In this document: in pieces, positions 23,078-30,536 of the stretch | Numbering within the stretch: the first letter of the stretch is position 1 | Layout: every line of letters starts with the position of its first letter | Source of the DNA: Streptomyces lincolnensis | Lineage (GTDB): Bacteria > Actinomycetota > Actinomycetes > Streptomycetales > Streptomycetaceae | Direction: 5' to 3' | NCBI RefSeq assembly: GCF_021173675.1 | Contig: NZ_JAIHON010000020.1 | Span: forward strand, 62,001 to 126,000 | DNA length: 64,000 nucleotides | Made by a program: the position numbers and the translations under genes | The notes under the pieces: generated by a model | Told to the model about the DNA's origin: nothing | Databases searched by the model: none | Seen by the model: only the letters and a program-made list of their open reading frames with translations

Positions 23078-25222
23078 TCACTGAGCGTCTGCGTCGTCTG
23101 CCAGTGGTGGCCGGTTAAGCTCCCGGCCAGCGATGGGCAGGGCCGGGTAGGCGGTGACTGCCTCGATGTCGATGGACACTCCCGCATACGGGTCCACTAC
23201 CGGCTCCGGCTCCGCGGTCACCTCCAGCCCTTGGAACGGGATTTTGGGAGCGTTCCTTTGCGCCTTGCCGGGGCCGTGACGCAGTGAACGGCGCAGCGCG
23301 CGCACGGCCTTGACGATTGCCAGCTGGTCGTCTGTGCGGCCCTCGTTGTCTACGACTGCCGCGGTGGCCCGCTCCCACAGGTCCTGCGTCCATTCGTCCT
23401 CAAGCAGCTCTCGGTAGATGAACTCCAGCTCAATCCACTCCTGTGAGTACAGGTGGTCGAAGAGGTAGGCCACTTCGGGGTGGTAGGGGTTGTAGCGGGC
23501 TTTGAACCGGTCATGGTGTTCGTTGATCCCGGACCGCTGTTCGATCAGCAGCCGCATCCGCCGGTCCGAACTCTGATAGGTGCGGTTCTCGATCGTGATG
23601 CCCTTGTCGCTGATCTTCACCCAGGCCGGGATCAGCAGCTCGCGTGCCTCGGCTGCGGTGATTGGCCGCGGCCGGTAGCCCGTCATGGGCATCAGTTGCG
23701 CGTACATCTCGTTCGGCGACAAGATCAGGCCGGGAGTGAACGGGCTGCGCAGGCCCTTGTGTGGCCTCTGTTGGTAGTCGAGGGCGACCCACTGCTCGGC
23801 CAGGTCCTGCAGCGTGTTGATGGGATACAGGGGGCCTTTGTCGATCCCCAGCCCGCGGTGGGCGAAGCCTTTGCCGGTCCAGCCCACCACATGTTGGCTG
23901 AACCTGCTGCCCAGGGTGCGGAAGAACCGTTCCTTGATTGGCTTGTCGGTCGGGGTGTCCTTGCGGGCGTACTCGATGGTGATGTCGAGCATGTCGCATA
24001 CGTACTTGAAGTGTTCGCTCAGGTAGGGGCTGCCCTGGTCGATGATCACGGTGCGGGGGTGGATTACCGGACGCGCCGCCACCGCGCGGGCGAACCGCTC
24101 GTCCGCGTCCCGCAGATCCTCGTACGGCAGTGCCGAGTTGGCGGCCAGCGCCAGTGGATCCCAGTGCGGACGCCAGGCAAGCGGGGCAAAGCACTGCGCC
24201 AGCAGCAGCACCAGGTCGTAGGCGCGGGTCGCCCGGCCTCCGATCCGCTTGCCCGGCGAGCCCTCCCCGGTGACCACCGGGACAACCATCACCGCGCAGT
24301 TGGACCGGGACGCCACATCGATCGCCGAGGTCAGCTCGGCAGAGATGACTTGGCCGTCGTCCCCGAGGGCCTTCACCTTCAGCGGGGAGGTGTCGATCTG
24401 CACCACCTCGCCCGGCCGCCGCGCATGCGAGGGCCGGTAGGGAGGAAGCGGTTTGCTCGCCCGCTGCGCGCGCCGCCGCGTGGGGGCGGCCAGGTACTCG
24501 GCGAGCCCAGTGCCCTCCATTCGCCGGTAGAACGTGGCCCGCTTCAGCAGCAGCCGCTGGGCCTCCTGCGGATCCTCCAGCTCCGTCTTGAAGCGGTCCT
24601 GGACGACATCCAGCACCTCTTCCCAGACGGTCTGGATGTCCACCCCTGAGCCGCGGCTGTGGGACATCACCACTTCCCGCATAATCTCGATTACCCGCGG
24701 GTCGGTGCGATGCCCGACCTCGCGGGGGCGCCGCTCGATCAGAACCAACGGATTCTCGCCCGCCCGTTTCCACTTCAGCCGCATCGACTCCAGCGTCTTG
24801 GCGCTGATCTCAATGCCGGCGGCTGCCAACTCCCGTGACTTGCAGGCATAACGCTCAACCAGCGTCGTTTCGCCCGGCTCGTATCCGGGACGAGCCTGAC
24901 TGCTGCCCGGCAGTAGGCCGGTGTCGAGCTCCTTCATGTGCCGATGCCACCGTTTGGCCTCCTTGCGCTGAGCTTTGGACGGCGGATCGTCCACGGCGGG
25001 CATCGGGGCCGACGCCACGGGACAGCCGGCACCATCCAGGACGGCGAAACCCGGCGCGGAGACCATCGCCGCGTACAGCACCTCCACCGGACTGGACGTC
25101 TCCTCGTCCAGGAGCACCACATTCGCCCCATGAAACGCCACTACCTGGTGGGTCCTGTTCAGCCACGGCACCCGGTCACCCAGGCGCACCTGCCCCGGTG
25201 TGAACGCAGACGGCCCGCTCAT
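23078..25222 (-). CDS. tnsB: TnsB-like DDE transposase (Mu/Tn7 type)
   Basis: A complete 714-aa transposase. An N-terminal DNA-binding part (KWKRAGENPLVLI near 150-165) precedes the rve-type core with the catalytic triad: Asp in VVQIDTSP (~274), Asp in IIDQGSPYLSEHF (~393) and Glu in PIKERFFRTLG (~430). A Mu-type beta-barrel C-domain follows (RPRPITAAEARELLIPAW, ITIENRTYQS). It performs 3'-end cleavage and strand transfer. The ATG overlaps the tnsA stop as ATGA (25219-25222), so the two are translationally coupled. The C-terminal tail after ~650 carries basic and Pro-rich segments that could contact TnsC. Confidence 0.92.
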   Translation of the reverse strand: MSGPSAFTPGQVRLGDRVPWLNRTHQVVAFHGANVVLLDEETSSPVEVLYAAMVSAPGFAVLDGAGCPVASAPMPAVDDPPSKAQRKEAKRWHRHMKELDTGLLPGSSQARPGYEPGETTLVERYACKSRELAAAGIEISAKTLESMRLKWKRAGENPLVLIERRPREVGHRTDPRVIEIMREVVMSHSRGSGVDIQTVWEEVLDVVQDRFKTELEDPQEAQRLLLKRATFYRRMEGTGLAEYLAAPTRRRAQRASKPLPPYRPSHARRPGEVVQIDTSPLKVKALGDDGQVISAELTSAIDVASRSNCAVMVVPVVTGEGSPGKRIGGRATRAYDLVLLLAQCFAPLAWRPHWDPLALAANSALPYEDLRDADERFARAVAARPVIHPRTVIIDQGSPYLSEHFKYVCDMLDITIEYARKDTPTDKPIKERFFRTLGSRFSQHVVGWTGKGFAHRGLGIDKGPLYPINTLQDLAEQWVALDYQQRPHKGLRSPFTPGLILSPNEMYAQLMPMTGYRPRPITAAEARELLIPAWVKISDKGITIENRTYQSSDRRMRLLIEQRSGINEHHDRFKARYNPYHPEVAYLFDHLYSQEWIELEFIYRELLEDEWTQDLWERATAAVVDNEGRTDDQLAIVKAVRALRRSLRHGPGKAQRNAPKIPFQGLEVTAEPEPVVDPYAGVSIDIEAVTAYPALPIAGRELNRPPLADDADAQ

Positions 25223-25932
25223 GCCGCCACGTCGGCACGCCACGCCGTCGCCCGGGGCATCAGGGGCTGGTCCCAATGGATCTCTAGACGGCGCTGCCAC
25301 ACCAGCCGGTACACCAGATCAAGCGCCGCGGCGTACGGCACCCCACTGGCCCGCGCCCCCTCACCGATGGGGCGTTCGCAGCGGAAGGCATCCTCGACCG
25401 CCTCCCGCTCCGCGCCCGGCACCCGCACCGCCTGCCGATAGTCGGCCGCCCACTCCAGATTGGCCAGGCGCATTCCCTCCGGCACGCGCCGCACCCGCAC
25501 CCGCCAGCCGGCCGCCACCGCGACCCGGCCTACGGCCTCAAGGTCCTCCTGCCACTGCGGACCGCCCTTCTCGGGCTCCACCACCACGACCTGACGTGCT
25601 CCGGTGAGCGTGCGCACCACGAAATCCGGACGCCAGCGCCGTCTGCCCTGCCTGCCCTGCCAATGCAGCTCCACCGGTTCCCCGCCGATCCAGGCGATCT
25701 CAGGATCGAAGTCCAGTTCCAGCGCCACCCGGCGGCGCCGCAAGGAACCGCACACCACATGCCCGCCCGTCGTGGCACACCACCAGTGGGACAACTTCCC
25801 GGGACGGCCGTGAAAGGCCACCGGCTCACTCGGCGGAAGCCGTTCTTCCACCCGCACCCCCACCAGACCAGCAGGGGAAGTGGACACCAACTGGCCATGC
25901 TCATCCAGATGGCACACCCGCACGTCATCCAC
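25219..25932 (-). CDS. tnsA: TnsA-like transposase endonuclease subunit (copy 2)
   Basis: A 237-aa TnsA homologue from GTG 25932, preceded by GGGAGG. The core contains VVCGSLRRRRVALELDFDPE (Glu72), RRRWRPDFVVRT (Asp103) and the strand QVVVVEPEKG. Where copy 1 has Lys138 and TnsA proteins normally have the catalytic Lys, this copy has Glu119, with a Lys two residues later. The C-terminal VPYAAALDLVYRLVWQRRLEI matches copy 1 well. It is the first gene of the tnsABC operon. If the Lys shift is real, 5'-strand cutting may be weakened, which would favour cointegrate formation. Confidence 0.87.
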   Translation of the reverse strand: MDDVRVCHLDEHGQLVSTSPAGLVGVRVEERLPPSEPVAFHGRPGKLSHWWCATTGGHVVCGSLRRRRVALELDFDPEIAWIGGEPVELHWQGRQGRRRWRPDFVVRTLTGARQVVVVEPEKGGPQWQEDLEAVGRVAVAAGWRVRVRRVPEGMRLANLEWAADYRQAVRVPGAEREAVEDAFRCERPIGEGARASGVPYAAALDLVYRLVWQRRLEIHWDQPLMPRATAWRADVAA

Positions 25933-26701
25933 GGCGCCCTCCCGTCCGTTCCAAGATGGGCGCCAGCCGACGGGGTGGAGCCGGCCACCTGACAGATGTC
26001 CTCCGAAAGAGGGGCACGCCCTTGACAGATCCGTGCCAGCGCCCCCTCGCTCGGACACAGCCCGGGTCTGCTGATCTATGGGCGAAACCGGCACGGGGGA
26101 CTGTTTGCTACGCGTGACCCGGCAGCCGCAGGATTAGGATTCTGAACGACGCCGCTCCGGTGGCCGCAGGGATCCAGGGGACCTCCTGCAGAGCGCGCCA
26201 TCCCCTGCAGCCGCAGCCTTCGACTATCGGCGCCGACGGCGCTGACGACCGTCCTTCCCGCCGGGCCGCACACGCTGTGTGGGACCGCTGCGCCGGCTGC
26301 TCCTTGTGCCGCATCAGCTCGTCCACCCACGGCAGGGCGCGGCCGTCGAGGTAACTGTGGGTAAGTGCTGCAGAGATGCCGGAGCACACGCCTCCTGGCT
26401 TCATCCGGCCCGATCCACCGTCGGGGGAAGCCGCACGCGCCGTCTGGCCTGGGCGTGTTGCTGCTGTGGCCTCTCGCTGGAGGAGATGGATGGGGCGGGG
26501 AAAGCCACGGAGGGAGACGTGCTGCACGGCACACCAGTGCTCTCTGCTGCCCCTGTGAACACGCTGTGCATCCAGACGATTACTACGACGGATGTACCAG
26601 ATCCACCCCAGAAGCATGAAAGCTCTGAACGCCACCCTCGCCGCGAGCCGTAAGTGCCTTTAAAGTGCCACTACGGGCTCACGAATTTTCACGGGGGGAA
26701 C
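25933..26701. promoter_or_regulatory. Non-coding region between divergent tnsA and the 26.7-kb operon, with TGACAGAT repeats
   Basis: About 770 bases between divergent transcription units. Near 25.99-26.03 kb two TGACAGAT motifs occur about 34 nt apart; read toward tnsA's upstream side they become TGTCA(A/G)GG, similar to TGTCAGAGG inside the candidate element end at 3701. They could be transposase sites of a right end or a tnsA operator. From 26.1 to 26.65 kb no gene is evident; a minus-strand peptide (ALPWVDELMRHKEQPAQR) may be a relic of unknown parentage. Directly before 26702 is GGGGGGAAC, the ribosome site of the next gene. Confidence 0.4.
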
Positions 26702-27520
26702 ATGACGTCACCTGTCATCCGATGCAGAGACAGAAGGCCGATGCTTCCGGACCCGAACGTCCGCCACCTCAAACGCTCGCCGATCGAACTGGTGGTCTTC
26801 GAGCTTTTGCTCCCGCCTGGCCTCGAGCCCCTAGGTGCTGCGCAGATCCTGGAGCTGAAAGAAGCCGTGGCATCCCACGGATGGGCCGCGACCCGATTCG
26901 AGTCCGCCTTCCGTCGCAACCTGAAGCTGAAACTCGAGCCAGGGGAAATGCTCGCGGATGAAGCCAGAGGGTGGACGCTGATCGGGCAGGAGGACCCGCC
27001 GGTGACCGCCTCCATCTTCCCCACCGTCGTCAACATCCAGGCCAACAGGTACAGCTCCTGGCGCCACTCGCTCCGGCAGACCTTCGAGGCAGTGATCACT
27101 GCCATGCACGAGGTGATGAAGCCCCCCGCCGTCCAGCGGATCGGCCTGCGCTATATCAACCGCCTCGTCGACCCTGAGGCGCAGACCGCCGATCACTGGC
27201 GCGGCAAGGTCGTCGATGAACTCCTGGGCGCGGCGTTGCATCCCGTTCTCGGGCCGGCTCTCGCGGGAAGCCAGCAGCAGCTGGACCTGGCGTGGGAGGG
27301 CGGTGTCACCGGAGTGATCAGACATGGAGCGTTCAAAGACGGCGCCGTGTCGAACTCGTTCAGCTACCTGCTCGACATTGATATCTCCGACGCGAACGGC
27401 GGTAATTTCACTCCCGCGCGGGTACTCTCTGTAGTGGACGGACTACAGTTGATGGCTGTATCCGTGTTCCAGCAGTCTCTGACTGAGCGGTATCTCGAAG
27501 TTCTACGGGGGGAGAACTGA
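26702..27520 (+). CDS. TIGR04255-family protein
   Basis: A 272-aa protein with the hallmarks of TIGR04255: HLKRSPIELVVFELLLPP at the start, GWTLIGQEDPPVTASIFPTVVNIQANRYSSW in the middle and QRIGLRYINRLVDP with FSYLLDIDIS toward the end. The family's biochemical role is unknown; members often sit in small operons with regulators or toxin-like genes. ATG 26702 follows GGGGGGAAC. Its stop overlaps the next start (TGATG), and three genes in total appear to be co-transcribed. Confidence 0.82.
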   Translation: MTSPVIRCRDRRPMLPDPNVRHLKRSPIELVVFELLLPPGLEPLGAAQILELKEAVASHGWAATRFESAFRRNLKLKLEPGEMLADEARGWTLIGQEDPPVTASIFPTVVNIQANRYSSWRHSLRQTFEAVITAMHEVMKPPAVQRIGLRYINRLVDPEAQTADHWRGKVVDELLGAALHPVLGPALAGSQQQLDLAWEGGVTGVIRHGAFKDGAVSNSFSYLLDIDISDANGGNFTPARVLSVVDGLQLMAVSVFQQSLTERYLEVLRGEN

Positions 27521-28266
27521 TGCCTTTGACGTCCCCTCTCGCGCGCGGCAAAACTCTGCGGCATCCGAGGGCAGAACACGAGTCCGCCCTGGTCACACGA
27601 CGCACCGACGTGGAGATCTCCCGGATCATCGATCCGGTCCTGAGGGACACCCTGATCGCATTCGAGGCGCGTCTGAGCGTCGTCGGAGGCCCTTCACTAC
27701 CGCTGTACTCACGTACGGTCTGGCCCCTGGACGCCGTCATGATCGCGCTCTCCCAGGAACTCCAGCCATCCCCCCTGCGCTCCACCGGGATGGGCTGGCT
27801 GGGCAGCACCCGTACCAGGTCCCGTTCGGTGCAGGTAGTCCTCAGGGCGGTCGCAGAACTGCAGGATCTGCTGGGCTTCACGCAGCAGGAGGTCCTGCAG
27901 GCCGCAGGGGTGAGCAAGCGGACCTTCCAGAACTGGCGCAAGGGAAGCGTCGAGCACGTGCGACCGGCCAGCATCGGCCGGCTGTGGGAGCTCTACGCGC
28001 TGGTCCAGGACCTGACCGAGATCAAGGGCATCAGCGGCCTGCAGCACTGGCTGGCCCAGGACAAGACCCGGAAGAAGGGACTGAGGGAGGGAAGGTTCGA
28101 CCCCCTCATGCTGCAAGCCTCCGCTCCCGACCCCGTGAAGACGTCGGCTCCCCTCATGCGGGTCGAAACCGCAGAGGTGGAAGCGGAACCCAGGATCTTC
28201 GTCGATCCGCACGAGATGGACGACCTGGAGATCGACGCCGATGATGTTGTGGAGCCGCCAGAGTGA
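27520..28266 (+). CDS. HTH protein, middle gene of the TIGR04255 operon
   Basis: A 248-aa protein. Residues ~105-150 form an XRE/Fis-like helix-turn-helix (LLGFTQQEVLQAAGVSKRTFQNWRKG) followed by RPASIGRLWELYALVQDL, an arrangement reminiscent of antitoxins of the Xre/MbcA kind. The N-terminal 100 residues are unassigned, and the tail is acidic (DPHEMDDLEIDADDVVEPPE). The start overlaps the previous stop by 1 nt and the end overlaps the next start by 4 nt (GTGA). It may repress the operon or act as antitoxin or DNA-binding subunit; both are inference. Confidence 0.75.
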   Translation: MPLTSPLARGKTLRHPRAEHESALVTRRTDVEISRIIDPVLRDTLIAFEARLSVVGGPSLPLYSRTVWPLDAVMIALSQELQPSPLRSTGMGWLGSTRTRSRSVQVVLRAVAELQDLLGFTQQEVLQAAGVSKRTFQNWRKGSVEHVRPASIGRLWELYALVQDLTEIKGISGLQHWLAQDKTRKKGLREGRFDPLMLQASAPDPVKTSAPLMRVETAEVEAEPRIFVDPHEMDDLEIDADDVVEPPE

Positions 28267-29204
28267 ATCTGGAAGCACTGATCGACAAGGACGAGTGGTC
28301 TGAGGACATCGACCAGTCCTTAGATCGGTTCCATCAAGGCCACTTGATCCGCAACATCCCGCTGTTCTACGCGGGCAGCCCCACCGCGCCCGTCACCCTC
28401 AGCACCAAGAAGGTCGCAGAGGCCGCGAGACGGGCCGGCGGCGACGTCCCCGATCTGAAAGTCATATCCCTGCCCAAGGCGAAGCGTTATCCGTTCGCGG
28501 TGATCACATCGGCAACCTGCGACATCGCAGAGGCAGGTACCCCCAGGAACCCCTTCATCCAGGTGGCGCCCGTCTTCGACATCGGTCCCAGCCTAAAAAA
28601 CGGCGAAGCCAACATGATCCGTGCAGGCCGGTACGGGGACTTCGTGTACCTGACGAAACAGCCCAGACCCACCGGTGTCTGGGTGGTCGACCTGCGTGTC
28701 GTCTTTCCAGTCGAGAAGGGCGCCCTGCGCGATCGCAAGCCTGTCGAAGGATTTGCCACCGAGGCCGACCGCCTCCGTTTCGCCAGACGCCTGGGCAAGC
28801 GCGTCATGCGGCCGGCGCTGGCAGACATCGTGCACACCCAGATCGTTGCCGAACTCGATCGGTGGATCAAGGACGACGAACGGGAAGCCGCGCAGGGAGC
28901 TCCCAAGGTCCTCCGCGGAGGGCTGGCGCGCTTCGCTGACGTCAAACGGGTAGCTCTTCGTTTCGAAGGTGACCGTCTTGAGCCGGAGTGGGTTCAGGTC
29001 GTCGTCTTCCAGGACACTCCGCTGAGTACACCGGACAAGCTTCATTGGCGGAACTGGCGCAGCAAAACAGAGAAGAAGCTCCGTAAGCACGGCATCCGCT
29101 TGCAGCCAGTGGCCTTCACCTCCTTGGCCGATATGTCAGTCGCTGAGTACGAAGGCCTGGTCGAAGTCGTGGTTTCCGGTCTGGGACGCGAGACGTACTA
29201 CTGA
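28263..29204 (+). CDS. Uncharacterised third protein of the TIGR04255 operon
   Basis: A 313-aa protein from GTG 28263, overlapping the preceding stop as GTGA. No family was recognised. An N-terminal acidic segment (LIDKDEWSEDIDQSLDRF) is followed by a beta-rich part containing FAVITSATCDIAE, where a Cys-Asp pair stands out, and PFIQVAPVFDI. The C-terminal part (HWRNWRSKTEKKLRKHGIRLQPVAF) is basic and could bind nucleic acid. The VITSATCDI phrase resembles proteins that sequester or hydrolyse small ligands, but this is not assignable. Tight linkage suggests one three-protein system. Confidence 0.72.
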   Translation: MNLEALIDKDEWSEDIDQSLDRFHQGHLIRNIPLFYAGSPTAPVTLSTKKVAEAARRAGGDVPDLKVISLPKAKRYPFAVITSATCDIAEAGTPRNPFIQVAPVFDIGPSLKNGEANMIRAGRYGDFVYLTKQPRPTGVWVVDLRVVFPVEKGALRDRKPVEGFATEADRLRFARRLGKRVMRPALADIVHTQIVAELDRWIKDDEREAAQGAPKVLRGGLARFADVKRVALRFEGDRLEPEWVQVVVFQDTPLSTPDKLHWRNWRSKTEKKLRKHGIRLQPVAFTSLADMSVAEYEGLVEVVVSGLGRETYY

Positions 29205-29345
29205 CCACTGGATTCGGCGGCGGCTCATGCCAAAATGACACGCCCCCATGCTGCTCAACGGTTCGAGTTCATCGCACCATTGGCTGGCTACAGATCCACC
29301 CTGCCAGGTCAAGGCAACCTGCCGCCAGGGCAGCTGCAGCAAGCG

Positions 29346-30362
29346 TCAGGCTGCGGGCATGCACGAGCGCTGCTCAAGTGAGCCCGCGCGGGATGCGATC
29401 CGGTTGTGCCGCTCGGCCAGCGGGAGCCAGCGCCGTCCTGCCATGGTGGCTTCGCCATCTGTTGCAGCGGGACTGCTGTGGCGTTCCAGCCACTGCAACA
29501 GCGCAGCCTTGCCCGCGGCGAAGTCGACATCCCACAGGTCCGCTTGATGCTGCACCCGAACCAGCCACCTGCCCCGGTCCTGCGGCGTACGCAACCCGGC
29601 CTGCTCAAATCGCAGCATCAGCCAAGCCAGCTTGACCGCCTCGGGGAAGACGACCAGCGGAACAGCACGCGCCGAACGGGCCTCCAGCCCCGCCGCCCAG
29701 GCACGCTGCACCCACACCAGCGTGTCAGGCGCATACCTCCACCACCGGTACATGACCTGGCAGGCATCGGCAAACAGCTCATCGCCGGCCGCCTTGAACC
29801 TGCTCTGCAGACGCAACCTGCCTTGATGCGCTGCAACGCACTCGGGTAGCGCGGCCACCGACACGGCCTCCGGATCGGTGCTGCGCGAGTCATCCGTCCA
29901 CCGCAGGTGCCGACCGCACAGCTGCCAACCGTCCGCCGACATCAGCCACACCCGCTCACCGACCTGCCGCCGGTGCCCGCACAACGTGCACCACGGCACC
30001 AGATGCCCGCCCTCCGCTTCCCACGGCCACTGCCACATGGCCGGCCCCCTACCGGGCAGCAGCAGGTCATCCGCCAGCGACGGCAGAGCCCACTGAAGCA
30101 GCCCCACCTCCAGGCCCGAGAGCACGGAGAGATAGGTGCGGCCCGCCACGTTCATCTTCATCTCGGTGTACTGCGGATACTTCTCCACCTGCTCCGGATC
30201 CTGGGATGCCTCACCCTGCCCGACACGCTCGAGGAACGAGGCCAGGTTCAGACCGTTGGCCCGTCCCAACCGACGCACGAACGATCCGGTCGACTCCCCG
30301 CCCACCGGCCGCACCTGCACAGGCAGCGGACGGCTCGGCCCCAGCAACCCCGTCAAGTCCAT
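29346..30362 (-). CDS. tniQ: TniQ-family transposition target selector
   Basis: A 338-aa protein starting at ATG 30362, chosen for the strong GGGAGGGAG site; the frame extends upstream without similarity. The N-terminal RPLPVQVRPVGGESTGSFVRRLGRANGL is the TniQ signature, followed by a zinc-finger pattern (CTLCGH ... CGRHL). TniQ/TnsD proteins pick the target and recruit TnsC. The C-terminal region is Trp-rich and helical (DACQVMYRWWRYAPDTLVWVQRAW). It has the same orientation as tnsABC but is separated from tnsA by the plus-strand three-gene operon, so that operon may have been inserted into a once contiguous tniQ-tnsABC unit. Confidence 0.82.
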   Translation of the reverse strand: MDLTGLLGPSRPLPVQVRPVGGESTGSFVRRLGRANGLNLASFLERVGQGEASQDPEQVEKYPQYTEMKMNVAGRTYLSVLSGLEVGLLQWALPSLADDLLLPGRGPAMWQWPWEAEGGHLVPWCTLCGHRRQVGERVWLMSADGWQLCGRHLRWTDDSRSTDPEAVSVAALPECVAAHQGRLRLQSRFKAAGDELFADACQVMYRWWRYAPDTLVWVQRAWAAGLEARSARAVPLVVFPEAVKLAWLMLRFEQAGLRTPQDRGRWLVRVQHQADLWDVDFAAGKAALLQWLERHSSPAATDGEATMAGRRWLPLAERHNRIASRAGSLEQRSCMPAA

Positions 30363-30536
30363 AAGACTCCCTCCCCGCCGCAGCACGCCCCACCAGGACA
30401 TTCGTGCCGCTTCGCACATGCCGTCAAGGCCCGGCCACACCTTCGAGTGAACCTGGATCGACCCCGCCCCCCGCACCTCGAAAACCTCCCCACCCTCGGG
30501 GCCAGGACTGCCATGAAACCCAGGGGAGGACACGGC

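Noticed and set aside
23453..24649. Plus-strand open frame of 398 codons
   Set aside because: It is a mirror of tnsB in GC-rich DNA; the tnsB catalytic motifs lie on the other strand.
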